From contig NZ_JTKH01000024.1 of the NCBI RefSeq assembly GCF_000827885.1, forward strand, positions 620,001 through 684,000: a DNA stretch of 64,000 nucleotides. The letters run 5' to 3'. This document shows positions 9,727-18,959 of this stretch, piece by piece. Made by a program: the position numbers and the translations under genes. This DNA comes from Vibrio renipiscarius. GTDB taxonomy: Bacteria > Pseudomonadota > Gammaproteobacteria > Enterobacterales > Vibrionaceae. The notes under the pieces are model-generated. The model saw only the letters and a list, made by a program, of their open reading frames with translations, was not told the DNA's origin and made no database searches. Positions within the stretch are counted from its first letter, which is position 1. Each line of letters opens with the position of its first letter.

Positions 9727-9799
9727 GAGCCGGTGCGTCCGGCTCATCACCATACAAGTTATCCCCGGCCACTTGGCGTTGCAGCGGTGTCGCCTGCAA
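9727..9799 (-). promoter_or_regulatory. two short hairpins between siaM and nanA
   Basis: Two stem-loops lie in the 121-bp gap. One is gagccgg/ccggctc with loop tgcgt (9727-9745); the other is gttgcag/ctgcaac (about 9777-9799). Neither has a T tract. They may tune relative expression of the transporter and nanA parts of the operon. The function is inferred. Confidence 0.4.
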
Positions 9800-9827
9800 C
9801 ATCAATGAGTCAGGAGTAGAATCGTTG

Positions 9828-11111
9828 TTATTGACCGTAGCCAAGGAAAATCTCAGGCAACAGCAGAGTGAATTGAGGGAATACCGCCACCAGCGCCAAC
9901 ACGATGAACAGCGGCACAAGCAGTGGCAACACACCACGAGTAAGCACGTGGAATGGAATGTCACCAACACGCGACACCACATACAGCGCCATGCCCATCG
10001 GTGGCGTTAAGATACCGATCATCAGGTTCAAGATAGCCATAACACCAAAGTGAACAGGGTCAATACCCACTGAAACCGCCACTGGCACAAGGAATGGCAC
10101 CAACAGTAGTAGCAGTGCAAGTGACTCGATAAACGTCCCCAAGAACAACAGCAGTAAGTTGATCAGTAGCAACAGCACAAGCGGGTTGTCACTGATGGTT
10201 AAGAAGAAATCCGCCAGCATTTGTGGGAGCTGTTCACGGGCAACAATCCAACCAAATACCGTTACGCCCATTACCATCAATGCCACAACGGCGGTGTTGT
10301 TCACGGTTTCTTTTAGGATGTCGATGAAACTTTCAAGCGTAAGCTGTTTGTAAACCACAGTGCCTAAGAACAAAGCGTAAAGAGAAGAAACCGCCGCCGC
10401 TTCTGTTGGGGTGAATTTGCCTGAAAAGATACCGCCGATAATGATGATTGGCGTCAATAGCGATAGGAACGCTTCTTTAAAAGCAATCAAACGCTCACGA
10501 CCCGTTGCACGAGGCAACACCATGTAGCCGCGTTTTTTACAGATGTAGTAGCTCATCACCATCAGCGCGATACAGCACATCAAGCCCGGAATGGCACCCG
10601 CCAAGAACAGAGCACCGATTGACGTACCCGACACCACACCGTAGATAACTAAAGGGATTGAAGGTGGTACCAGTGGACCAATTATGCAAGATGCCGCCGT
10701 TAGACCGCCAGCAAAGTCATCATCGTATTTTGCATCACGCATCGATTTAATTTCTAACTGACCTAAACCGCCCGCATCCGCCAGCGCCGATCCAGACATG
10801 CCAGAGAATAGGAGACTTGCCATGATGTTCACGTGACCAAGACTGCCCGTGATATGACCCATCATTGATTTAGCAAAGTTAAAGATGCGTTCTGTAATCC
10901 CCGCACTGTTCATCAAATGCCCAGTTAGAACGAAAAACGGTACAGACAGTAGCGTAAAGTTATCAACACCGGTGATCATTTGCTGAGCGGCAAAGTTGAT
11001 GCCCGGGCTGCCAGTCACCAATAAGAAAATCAGTGCGACAAAAATAAGCGAGAATCCTACTGGCATCCCTGCAAACAGCAGACCTAACCAGCCAAAAATT
11101 GAAGTTGCCAT
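9828..11111 (-). CDS. siaM: sialic-acid TRAP transporter large membrane subunit (DctM type)
   Basis: A 427-aa polytopic protein of the DctM family, the Na+-coupled transport subunit of a TRAP transporter. About 12-13 hydrophobic segments run through it. Typical DctM stretches are GMSGSALADAGGLGQLEI (about 100-120), IIGPLVPPSIPLVIYG, FTPTEAAAVSSLYAL and LTPPMGMALYVVSRV. Together with SiaQ and SiaP it imports Neu5Ac across the inner membrane. The large and small subunits are separate genes here, not fused as in Haemophilus SiaQM. It starts 6 bp after siaQ ends. Confidence 0.93.
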   Translation of the reverse strand: MATSIFGWLGLLFAGMPVGFSLIFVALIFLLVTGSPGINFAAQQMITGVDNFTLLSVPFFVLTGHLMNSAGITERIFNFAKSMMGHITGSLGHVNIMASLLFSGMSGSALADAGGLGQLEIKSMRDAKYDDDFAGGLTAASCIIGPLVPPSIPLVIYGVVSGTSIGALFLAGAIPGLMCCIALMVMSYYICKKRGYMVLPRATGRERLIAFKEAFLSLLTPIIIIGGIFSGKFTPTEAAAVSSLYALFLGTVVYKQLTLESFIDILKETVNNTAVVALMVMGVTVFGWIVAREQLPQMLADFFLTISDNPLVLLLLINLLLLFLGTFIESLALLLLLVPFLVPVAVSVGIDPVHFGVMAILNLMIGILTPPMGMALYVVSRVGDIPFHVLTRGVLPLLVPLFIVLALVAVFPQFTLLLPEIFLGYGQ

Positions 11112-11117
11112 GATCGA

Positions 11118-11624
11118 TTACCTCTCAGCCATCTGTGAATCAGATGCAGATTCATTACTACTGGTCGAAAACTGCTTTGCGATGCCAACCATCTTTTGTA
11201 CTTGTCTAAACACCATAAACAGCCCACCAATCGGCAGTGCGTAAGTTTGCCAGCTGCTTGATACGCCGAGTGTGATCAATTCAAAAAAGGCGGTGCGCTG
11301 TACGTGTTGGTAGCCGAGATAAACAATGGCGAAAATAGAAAGAAGAACGGCAAATTCCAGTGACAGCACTAAAGCTAAACGGGTTTTCTCTGGCAATTTA
11401 TCGGAGAAAAAAGTGATGTTTACGTGCGAGCCACGTTTCAACGCCATTGCACAACCAATCATGCACATGTACATGAACAACACTCTGGCAAGCTCTTCAC
11501 TCCATAACGACGGATCGTTCAATAACCAGCGGCTACCAATCTGCCAAGTCAATACCACTAACAATGCCGCCATAAGTGGCACGGTGATGATTTCTTCAAT
11601 ATTGTCGATTATCTTACGTATCAT
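11118..11624 (-). CDS. siaQ: sialic-acid TRAP transporter small membrane subunit (DctQ type)
   Basis: A 168-aa DctQ-family protein with four hydrophobic helices. The conserved WxxGSRWLLNDPSLWSEELARVLFMY stretch at about residues 30-55 marks the small TRAP subunit. I start at the ATG at 11624 (MIRKIIDN): GGAG lies six bases upstream, and the further open frame to 11636 would start with a GTG inside that ribosome site. It pairs with SiaM and receives substrate from periplasmic SiaP. Confidence 0.92.
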   Translation of the reverse strand: MIRKIIDNIEEIITVPLMAALLVVLTWQIGSRWLLNDPSLWSEELARVLFMYMCMIGCAMALKRGSHVNITFFSDKLPEKTRLALVLSLEFAVLLSIFAIVYLGYQHVQRTAFFELITLGVSSSWQTYALPIGGLFMVFRQVQKMVGIAKQFSTSSNESASDSQMAER

Positions 11625-11702
11625 TTTGAACTCCACGGCTGGCCAGTCTCGACCAGCCTAGAAATTGACACTTAACTTAAGATCAAACGTGAGTAACAAC
11701 GC

Positions 11703-12668
11703 TTACATTGCTGCAAGCTGCTTGACTACTGGCTGACCCACCTGTTCTTCAAACTCTGAGTACAATGGCTGCATTGCTTCACGGAACGGTGCAAGCTCTG
11801 GGTAAGTCACGGTTACGCCTTCTGCTTCAAAGTAAGAAATCAGCTCAGCTTCTTGTTTCTCAACAAAGGCTGTGTGTGCTTCGCCTGCTTTTGCGACTGC
11901 TTTAGTGACAATGTCACGTTGCACTTGATTCAGACCTTGCCATGTGGTTTCAGAGATGATTACCATTTGGTCGTTCACGATGTGATTGGTCATCGCAAGA
12001 TTGGCCTGCACTTCATAGAACTTCATGGTTTTGATCGCTGGCAATGGGTTTTCTTGGCCATCAACCGCATTGGTTTGCAGTGCTAGGTACACTTCAGAGA
12101 ACGCCATTGGGGTTGGTGACGCGCCAGACAGTTTGGCAAAGTTCAAATTCGCTTTAGCATTCGGTACGCGCAGCTTCAGACCTTTAAAGTCTTCAATGCT
12201 GTTAAGTGGACGGTTAGAAGAGGTTTCGCGTGTGCCGTTGTACCAAGTATCCAATGCGCGCCAGTTAAACTTGGTTAACATTTCGCCACGGATATCTTGG
12301 CCAAAATCGGAATTAAAAATACGTTGTAGGTGGGCAAAATCACGCACGACGTAAGGCAACATAACCGCCTCAGCACGTGGGATCCATAAACCCATGCGGC
12401 CAAACTCTGCGTAAGTGATATCCAAATCACCCATCGAAAGCTGTTGCAGCATCGCACGGTCATCACCCAATTGTGCGCTTGGGTAAAGTGCCACTTTCAT
12501 TTCACCATTGCTGAGTTCTTCAATGGTGTCGGCCAGCATCTTCGCTGACGTGTATTCCACGGAACCAACAGAAGGCTGCATACCCATCTTAAGTGTTGTC
12601 GCCGCTTGAGCAGAGACAGCACAACCTAAAGCAAGCATAGCGAAAGTAATCTTGTTCATGGCTTTCAT
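11703..12668 (-). CDS. siaP: sialic-acid TRAP transporter substrate-binding protein
   Basis: A 321-aa periplasmic DctP-family binding protein. The leader MKAMNKITFAMLALGCAVSA is followed by QA and the mature part TTLKMGMQPSVGSVEY. Family features are the central arginine region FKGLKLRVPNAKANLNFAKL (about 165-185; the Arg binds the substrate carboxylate), GASPTPMAFSEVYLALQTNAVDGQENPL, and the end helix. AAGGGA lies six bases before the ATG. It is the first gene of the minus-strand nan operon, as expected for the most highly expressed transporter component. Confidence 0.94.
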   Translation of the reverse strand: MKAMNKITFAMLALGCAVSAQAATTLKMGMQPSVGSVEYTSAKMLADTIEELSNGEMKVALYPSAQLGDDRAMLQQLSMGDLDITYAEFGRMGLWIPRAEAVMLPYVVRDFAHLQRIFNSDFGQDIRGEMLTKFNWRALDTWYNGTRETSSNRPLNSIEDFKGLKLRVPNAKANLNFAKLSGASPTPMAFSEVYLALQTNAVDGQENPLPAIKTMKFYEVQANLAMTNHIVNDQMVIISETTWQGLNQVQRDIVTKAVAKAGEAHTAFVEKQEAELISYFEAEGVTVTYPELAPFREAMQPLYSEFEEQVGQPVVKQLAAM

Positions 12669-12944
12669 AGTGTTCCCTTATTGTTTTTTGGCCTCGGTTT
12701 TTCTCGTCCAAGGCTTTTATTGACCAAGTTTCACGTATTTGAAAAAAGTTTTTATTTTGTTTGAAAAAAATCTTCGTTATGGATTATCATTGCGATGAAG
12801 ATTATTTTCAAACCAACTTTTATTGAAATGTGATCGCGGACAAAAATTCGCCAGAGATATGATTCCTACACCTTATCGCGACGAATGTGATGGATTTTAA
12901 GTCACTATTAATCCGCTGTGAAATGTCTTATTGAGAGGCCAAAC
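12669..12944. promoter_or_regulatory. divergent nan promoter region with candidate NanR and CRP sites
   Basis: This 276-bp region separates siaP and nanE. It holds a direct repeat TTTGAAAAAA at 12738-12747 and 12760-12769, spaced 22 bp, or two helical turns. An inverted partner TTTTCAAA lies at 12805-12812. Further right, AAATGTGA at 12826-12833 is a perfect CRP left half-site, but the right half is poor. The Vibrio literature places NanR control at this junction. Assigning these particular repeats to NanR is my inference. Confidence 0.55.
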
Positions 12945-13643
12945 GTGAGAACAAAAAATATAAATATCAAACAGTTAAAAGAACAACTCCAAGGTCAAAC
13001 TGTCGTCTCGATTCAACCAGTGCCAGACAGTCCACTCGAAAAAACCGAATTCATCGTCGCGATGGCACAAGCGGCAGAACAAGCAGGAGCAAAAGCACTG
13101 CGCATTGAAGGCGTTGCCAACGTTGCAGCCGTTTCACGTGCCGTTAATTTACCAATTATTGCGATTGTGAAACGTGATTTAGCGGACAGTCCTGTTCGCA
13201 TTACCCCTTACCTTTGTGATGTTGCTTCACTGGCTGAAGCAGGCGCGACCATCATCGCTTTTGATGGCACCAATCGTGAGCGCCCAGAAAGCCGTGATGT
13301 GATAGCCAAAGCGATCCAAGAAAGTGGCTGCTTTGCCATGGCGGACTGCTCAAACTTTGAAGATGGTCTTTGGGCCAACGAAGTGGGGGTGGATATTATT
13401 GGCTCTACTTTGTCGGGTTACGTGGGCGGAGAAGAGCCAACCGAACCAGATTTGCAACTGGTGAAACAGTTTTCTCAAGCGGGATTCTTTACTATGGCTG
13501 AAGGGCGTTACAACACCCCTGAACTCGCCGCTCAAGCGATCGCCCATGGTGCCGTCGCAGTGACCGTCGGTTCAGCACTGACTCGTTTAGAAGTGATGAT
13601 TGATTGGTTTAATTCCGCGACTCAAGCAGTAGGAGAGCGTTAA
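12945..13643 (+). CDS. nanE: N-acetylmannosamine-6-phosphate 2-epimerase
   Basis: NanE converts ManNAc-6P to GlcNAc-6P. The 232-aa TIM-barrel protein shows the family's [17 protein letters not shown] start, [31 protein letters not shown] with the catalytic lysine, and [13 protein letters not shown] choose the GTG at 12945 ([11 protein letters not shown]) because gagagg lies six bases upstream; the frame is open to 12918 without a ribosome site. It is the first gene of the nanE-nanK-nagA arm, and its stop overlaps the nanK start by one base. Confidence 0.94.
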   Translation: MRTKNINIKQLKEQLQGQTVVSIQPVPDSPLEKTEFIVAMAQAAEQAGAKALRIEGVANVAAVSRAVNLPIIAIVKRDLADSPVRITPYLCDVASLAEAGATIIAFDGTNRERPESRDVIAKAIQESGCFAMADCSNFEDGLWANEVGVDIIGSTLSGYVGGEEPTEPDLQLVKQFSQAGFFTMAEGRYNTPELAAQAIAHGAVAVTVGSALTRLEVMIDWFNSATQAVGER

Positions 13644-14524
13644 TGTCGATACTGACGAAAAACACACTGGCAATTGATATCGGCGGAACAAAAATCGCAA
13701 TTGGTTTGGTAGACGGTGACGCCATTGTTGAACGTCGTCAGTTTCCAACTCCAACAGTGAAAGATGCAAGCCAATTTGCCGCAATGATCCTCGAACACGC
13801 CGCAGATTGGCTTAATCGTGCAACACAAGTTGGCATTTCGACCACCGGACTGGTTACCGAAAAAGGCATCTCGGCCATTAACCCTGATACCCTCGCCTTC
13901 CCTGCACCATTTCCCCTAGCTGCGGCACTTGAAAGCCTCACCAACAAACCGGTAGCCATGCTCAATGATGCTCAAGCCGCGGCTTGGTATGAGTATGTCA
14001 AACTACCTCAACCTGCGCGTAATATGGCGTTTATCACCGTTTCCACCGGTGTGGGCAGCGGTATCATTATTGATGGTAAGTTGCACAGTGGTGTCACCGG
14101 CCTTGCCGGTCATGTCGGTCACTTCTCAATAGATCCTAACGGCCCGCAGTGTGGCTGTGGCCAAGTCGGCTGCGTGGAAGCCATCGCTTCTGGCACCGCA
14201 ATTCAACACTGCAGTCGCGAGGTGTTTCACCCGCCAATCAGCAATGTTGAACTATTTGAGCGCGCCCTCGATGAACCGAAAGCCGAAGCGATTATTCAAG
14301 CCAGTGCGCAGGCCATTGCGACTCTGTGCTGCAACCTGAAAGCCACCCTCGATTTGGATGTCATCGTATTAGGCGGCGGAGTAGGCTTAGCGAACGGCTA
14401 TTTATCGCGCGTTGTGGAGCACATTGCTCAGCGTCCAACCGCATTCCAAGTGCCGATCATTGCCGCTCAAGGTGATTATGATGCCTGCTTGCTCGGCGCT
14501 GCTTTCCAATTTAATAAGGACTGA
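13643..14524 (+). CDS. nanK: N-acetylmannosamine kinase (ROK family)
   Basis: NanK phosphorylates ManNAc to ManNAc-6P, which is both the NanE substrate and the reported NanR inducer in V. vulnificus. The 293-aa ROK protein has the ATP-binding LAIDIGGTKIAIGL start, the catalytic LNDAQAAAWYEY (ND pair), VSTGVGSGIIIDG, and the zinc motif GHVGHFSIDPNGPQCGCGQV continuing GCVE at about 155-178. It overlaps nanE by one base (TAATG) and ends 2 bp before nagA, so the three genes are translationally linked. Confidence 0.94.
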   Translation: MSILTKNTLAIDIGGTKIAIGLVDGDAIVERRQFPTPTVKDASQFAAMILEHAADWLNRATQVGISTTGLVTEKGISAINPDTLAFPAPFPLAAALESLTNKPVAMLNDAQAAAWYEYVKLPQPARNMAFITVSTGVGSGIIIDGKLHSGVTGLAGHVGHFSIDPNGPQCGCGQVGCVEAIASGTAIQHCSREVFHPPISNVELFERALDEPKAEAIIQASAQAIATLCCNLKATLDLDVIVLGGGVGLANGYLSRVVEHIAQRPTAFQVPIIAAQGDYDACLLGAAFQFNKD

Positions 14525-14526
14525 TT

Positions 14527-15660
14527 ATGGGAATGAAAGCCATTTCTGCTGCACGTCTTTTTGATGGAACTCATTACCATCGCGATGCCGCACTCATTTG
14601 GAATAACGATGTGATTGAAGCGATCCTGCCGATTGCCGAATTGCCTAGCGACATTGAGCATCAGCATTATGCCGATGCCTTAATTGCACCGGGCTTTATT
14701 GATTTACAAGTTAACGGTGGTGGCGATGTGATGTTTAACAGCGACATCAGCGCCAGCGCGATTGATACCATTTGTCGCGCCCACCGCAAACATGGCACCG
14801 CGTACCTATTGCCAACGCTGATCAGCTCTACCCCGCAAGACATTAGCCAAGCATTAACCGCCACCGAACAAGCGATTGAAGCACAGGTACCGGGCGTGAT
14901 TGGCGTGCATCTGGAAGGCCCATGGCTGAGCAGAGAGAAAAAAGGCGCACATAACGCCGAGCTATTTTATTCCCCAACCATCCATGATCTGGCTGATTTC
15001 CCTTGGCCAAAACAGGCCAAAGTATTGGTTACGGCAGCGGTGGAGCACATGAGCGATGAAACGCTCGATTGGCTACAGCAACAAGGCGTAACCCTCTCTT
15101 GCGGCCACAGTAATGCGACTGCTGCGCAATTAACCCCTCGCAAACTCAGCCGCATTGATGGCTTTACGCACCTTTTCAATGCCATGTCAGCATTTGAAGG
15201 GCGAGAACCCGGTGTGATTGGTACTGCGCTGCACACTGACCATGCTTGGTGCTCCATCATTACAGACGGTATTCATGTACACCCAAACAATGTGATGCTG
15301 GCGCAAAAGGTAAAACCTGCGGGTAAGCTTTTGATCGTCACCGACGCGATGGCCACATTAGGCAGTGAAACCAATCGTTTTGAACTTGATGGGCAAGTTA
15401 TCGAGGTGATCGATAATAAACTGGTCAACAGCGAAGGTCGCTTAGCGGGCGCACACATCGGAATGGATGAATCAGTCGCCAATGTGATTGCATGGGGCAT
15501 CGATGAAGCAGAAGCGCTGCGAATGGCTTCAACCTATCCTGCCCAAGCGATGAACCTAACTCAATTAGGCCAGCTAAAACCGGGCTGCCGCGCCGCAGCA
15601 ACGGTACTCTCTAACGACTATCAATCACAAGCGGTATTGGTGGATGGCCAGTTGTTGTAA
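14527..15660 (+). CDS. nagA: N-acetylglucosamine-6-phosphate deacetylase
   Basis: NagA deacetylates GlcNAc-6P to GlcN-6P, completing the sialic-acid branch before NagB. The 377-aa amidohydrolase shows APGFIDLQVNGGG (about 54-66), HLEGPWLSREKKGAHN with the metal ligand Glu, SCGHSNATAAQ, GFTHLFNAMSAFEGREPG, and the catalytic Asp in VTDAMATLG. It is third in the nanE-nanK-nagA arm. The short GlcNAc-6P-specific enzyme is normally encoded near nagC; its location here points to a dedicated sialic-acid copy. Confidence 0.94.
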   Translation: MGMKAISAARLFDGTHYHRDAALIWNNDVIEAILPIAELPSDIEHQHYADALIAPGFIDLQVNGGGDVMFNSDISASAIDTICRAHRKHGTAYLLPTLISSTPQDISQALTATEQAIEAQVPGVIGVHLEGPWLSREKKGAHNAELFYSPTIHDLADFPWPKQAKVLVTAAVEHMSDETLDWLQQQGVTLSCGHSNATAAQLTPRKLSRIDGFTHLFNAMSAFEGREPGVIGTALHTDHAWCSIITDGIHVHPNNVMLAQKVKPAGKLLIVTDAMATLGSETNRFELDGQVIEVIDNKLVNSEGRLAGAHIGMDESVANVIAWGIDEAEALRMASTYPAQAMNLTQLGQLKPGCRAAATVLSNDYQSQAVLVDGQLL

Positions 15661-15689
15661 GCCGAGTTTATGTTTTTTAATGGATATGA

Positions 15690-15717
15690 AGAAGGCGCTC
15701 ATTATGAGCGCCTTTTT
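15690..15717 (+). terminator. terminator after nagA
   Basis: Stem aaggcgctca/tgagcgcctt with a three-base loop, then TTTTT. It closes the nanE-nanK-nagA operon. The 22 bases from 15681, covering the lead-in and left arm, recur exactly at 18879. Confidence 0.85.
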
Positions 15718-15737
15718 AGTCGGTTCGATTTAAGCCG

Positions 15738-18485
15738 TTATATTGGGTTAAAAATCTCACACTGTAAGTGCCCTTTTCCGTTATCTAACGATTTAGGCAC
15801 TAACCGCACTTCACCGATATCAAACTCAAACGGCTCATCTGAATAGAGTAAAAATGGTGTGTTCACGTTCGAGAAATCGACCCCCTTTTCCTCTAAACAT
15901 CTCAGCGGCACTTTTATGCGTATCCACTCCTTATCGGCATTCATCAACGCCTTTTGCATCGGCTCTTGAATGGATGCAACTGCTCCACATGGATAAACGC
16001 AGTGCGCGGCCAGTTTTAACGATTCCGGCACAGGGCTTTTTACGGATATATCAAATTGCAGGGTGGAATCGGCGACTAAATAGTGACGAAGATCGACCCC
16101 TATCTTATCGGGGGTCTGCAGATAAAACTGCATCGGAAGTTGGTCACCTAAAGTCACTGATAGCGCGTCTTGTTGGTGAAGATAGTTGATGGGCACTGTG
16201 CTAGCCGAGCCTATTGTTAACAGCTGAGAACGAGAAACAAACGTTTCTTTCCAGTTGTTTATATGGCCGCTAATTTTAGGCACAAAGACATTGTCAGCAA
16301 GGCGACCATAAATATCTAAATTGTGCTCTGGCAACGGCTTTCTTTGCTCTTCACCACAGCCCCATTGCCTATTGTCCAATTCTATTTCATGGTTAAACGT
16401 ATGGCTCAACGTGGCATTTAAGTAAGCATTTTGCGGTGATTGATAACTCAAACCATACCCATAATTAAAGAGCGGCTTATGGTGAAGTATCTCTTTTTCC
16501 GTACTCGCAATCGTATAATTTGGAATATGTAACGCGCGGCGATTCACATTCATCATACATTTGGTCGAAGGCCATGAGAATGACAATTTACCGCGAAAAT
16601 CGACATCGTTAACGCCAAACAGTACATCTGTAATACCACCGCCTTCCGTACCTGGTAGCCAGGCGGCAACAAAGGCATCAGACTGGTTCAGTTCCGGATT
16701 AACATACAGTGGCCGCCCCGAGAATAGTAACGTCACCACCTTAAAGCCCTTTTCCTTGAGATCCGTGAGCAAAATAAGATCTTGGGCATAACTCTGCTTT
16801 CGTTCAGAGTAAGACAATGTTTGATGGGATTTAATATCACCAAACATCTCCGCGTAGGGATCTTCGCCCATGACAACAATGGCGATGGCATCCATCGGCG
16901 CCGTACTCGGATCGTTAAATACTCGTTTAGTCCCCACTTGATTGACAAACGCTTCAAACACCGTCATTCCATGCGCATAGTCACCGCGCTTATTTTCGTT
17001 GCCTTGCCAAGTCAGCGTCCAACCGCCACTTTGTTTTTGCAGATCATTCGCCGCGCTGCCAACCACCAAAAAACTCTGATTTTTCTGCTCTAATGGTAAA
17101 ATTTGTTGGTCATTTTTAAGTAATACCAGTGATTCACTCACGGCTTGACGCGCCACTGAGCGATGTTGAGTGGATCCCAGTTGCGATTGTTCACCTGCGA
17201 ACTGGCGATAAGAGGGCCGTGGTTTTTGCCAAAGACCCGCACGCATTTTGACTCTTAATATTCGTGTCACGGCATCGTCAATGCGCGCCATCGGGATCTC
17301 TCCCAAGCGAACGCTCTGAATGACATTACGATAAAATGCTTTCCAATCACTATTATCAGTCACCATGAAAAGATCATTACCCGCATTCACCGCGGCTGGG
17401 CAGTCAGCGTTGCTGCAACCTTTCACCTCGCCATGCCCATTCCAATCGGTGACCACAATGCCATCAAAACCCATTTTATTTTTGAGTACCTCGGTGATGA
17501 GGTAACGGCTACCGTGTAATTTGCCTTTTTCAGCCTTTCCCCCTTCCGCTCTATCAGATTGAGGTTGTTGCCAAGAATTGAATGAGGTCATCACCACTTG
17601 AGCCCCCGCTTCTATTGCAGAGAAGTACCCCATCGCGTGGATGTTACGCAAGTTATCTTCACTTGAATGGTTAATCCCCCTGTCTATCCCTTTATCTGTG
17701 CCGCCATCCCCTACCCAGTGTTTTACCGTCGCGATAACTTTAGCTTCGGAACGAAGTTGCTTTTGATTACCTTGTAAACCCGTGACTATCGATTTGGCAT
17801 ATTGATAGGTGATCTCAGGCGATTCTGAATACCCTTCATACACTCTTCCCCAGCGATAATCGCGAGGGATAGCAACCGTTGGGGCAAACGTAAGATCGAT
17901 GCCCGTTGCAGCCACTTCTATCGCGGTAATTTCACCAATCTTTTGAATTAACTCTGGATTATTGGCCGCACCAAGACCGATATTGTGTGGGAAAATCGTC
18001 GCGCCATACACATTATTGTGGCCATGAACGGCATCGGTTGCCCACATAAATGGAATACGGAAACCTCTCCCCGCGTACGCTTCATCAAGCGCAAGCCAAT
18101 ATTGGTCGGATTGAAGGGCCCAATCACTTGCCGTGGCAGTTTTATTTTCATTCGGCCAACCACCGCCGCCATTGAGTACCGAGCCTATTTTGTATTGCTT
18201 CGCTTCCTGAGGGGTCATTTGACGGTATTCAGGCATCACCATTTGCCCAACTTTTTCGCCTAATGTCATCTGTTGGACTAACTCAGCGATGCGCGCCTCA
18301 ATGTGCGCCTCTTTAATAATGGCGCTATCAAGCGATGGCCAATCTTGAAAATAGGGCAATGACGACGAGCCCGCGCCACCATTATCGATGATGGTGTTTT
18401 CATCTGCGGAATGAGCGTTGGGAATAGTAAACAATACGCCGAATATGACAGCGAAAAGGGAAATTGCATTAATATTTTGTATCAC
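15738..18485 (-). CDS. secreted GH3 beta-glucosidase / exo-glucanase
   Basis: A 915-aa glycoside hydrolase family 3 enzyme. The leader is MIQNINAISLFAVIFGVLF ending NAHSA. The GH3 N-domain has KHWVGDGGTDKG (catalytic-loop Lys-His) and MGFDGIVVTDWNGHGEVKGC, whose Asp in TDWN is the expected nucleophile (about residue 347). The GH3 C-domain (LVLLKND...LFSGRPLYVNPE) and a C-terminal extension of about 200 aa resembling the ExoP-type beta-sandwich follow. I prefer GTG at 18485 because AAGGA lies seven bases upstream; an ATG at 18518 adds 11 codons but has no ribosome site. Beta-1,4- or 1,3-glucan oligosaccharides are likely substrates. It stands alone. Confidence 0.88.
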   Translation of the reverse strand: MIQNINAISLFAVIFGVLFTIPNAHSADENTIIDNGGAGSSSLPYFQDWPSLDSAIIKEAHIEARIAELVQQMTLGEKVGQMVMPEYRQMTPQEAKQYKIGSVLNGGGGWPNENKTATASDWALQSDQYWLALDEAYAGRGFRIPFMWATDAVHGHNNVYGATIFPHNIGLGAANNPELIQKIGEITAIEVAATGIDLTFAPTVAIPRDYRWGRVYEGYSESPEITYQYAKSIVTGLQGNQKQLRSEAKVIATVKHWVGDGGTDKGIDRGINHSSEDNLRNIHAMGYFSAIEAGAQVVMTSFNSWQQPQSDRAEGGKAEKGKLHGSRYLITEVLKNKMGFDGIVVTDWNGHGEVKGCSNADCPAAVNAGNDLFMVTDNSDWKAFYRNVIQSVRLGEIPMARIDDAVTRILRVKMRAGLWQKPRPSYRQFAGEQSQLGSTQHRSVARQAVSESLVLLKNDQQILPLEQKNQSFLVVGSAANDLQKQSGGWTLTWQGNENKRGDYAHGMTVFEAFVNQVGTKRVFNDPSTAPMDAIAIVVMGEDPYAEMFGDIKSHQTLSYSERKQSYAQDLILLTDLKEKGFKVVTLLFSGRPLYVNPELNQSDAFVAAWLPGTEGGGITDVLFGVNDVDFRGKLSFSWPSTKCMMNVNRRALHIPNYTIASTEKEILHHKPLFNYGYGLSYQSPQNAYLNATLSHTFNHEIELDNRQWGCGEEQRKPLPEHNLDIYGRLADNVFVPKISGHINNWKETFVSRSQLLTIGSASTVPINYLHQQDALSVTLGDQLPMQFYLQTPDKIGVDLRHYLVADSTLQFDISVKSPVPESLKLAAHCVYPCGAVASIQEPMQKALMNADKEWIRIKVPLRCLEEKGVDFSNVNTPFLLYSDEPFEFDIGEVRLVPKSLDNGKGHLQCEIFNPI

Positions 18486-18518
18486 CCTGTAATCCTTAAC
18501 TATGTTTACTTTTTCCAT

Positions 18519-18959
18519 AAAGTTAAGTGTAGCTTAGAGTGATGAAATCATAAGCCACAATGCACATATTAATGATGCGAACGCCTATTCACGTAGAGGC
18601 GACTGAAATTTCTTGGTATATGCAGGGAAAACACAAAAAGAAATTAGCCTAGAACCAATCTCTTTTAGGGCTAAATGGGTACACACTACAAGATAAGAAA
18701 GCGCTCCTTGCCTGCAACCGTTTATCGGCAATCCAACCAACGAAAAACTCGAAGGCATTCCCCTTCGGCTAATGGATTATCTTGAATGATGGATTGGATT
18801 ACGCGCCAATTTCGAGAGCATCGACGACCTTGAGGTTGCTCGAATCCTACGCATCGATATTTCCTTTGATCACTTTACTGGATATGAAGAAGGCGCTCAT
18901 GAAGAGCGCCTTTTTGTGTGTGAGGGGGGATATCCATGAGGGTTATACAGACAAAAGAA
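18519..18959. other. gene-poor interval with an orphan terminator and possible coding debris
   Basis: I see no convincing gene here. A frame around 18710-18783 reads as plausible protein (GNPTNEKLEGIPLRLMDYLE then stop) but is only about 30 codons and closed upstream. A plus-strand terminator at 18888-18917 has no plus-strand gene before it. Together these suggest decay of a former gene whose terminator survives. Confidence 0.4.
18888..18917 (+). terminator. orphan terminator, partial duplicate of the nagA terminator
   Basis: Stem aaggcgctc/gagcgcctt followed by TTTTT. The left arm and its lead-in, starting at 18879, repeat 22 bases of the nagA terminator (15681-15702) exactly: t followed by ggatatgaagaaggcgctca and t. 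The loop and right flank differ. Confidence 0.7.
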
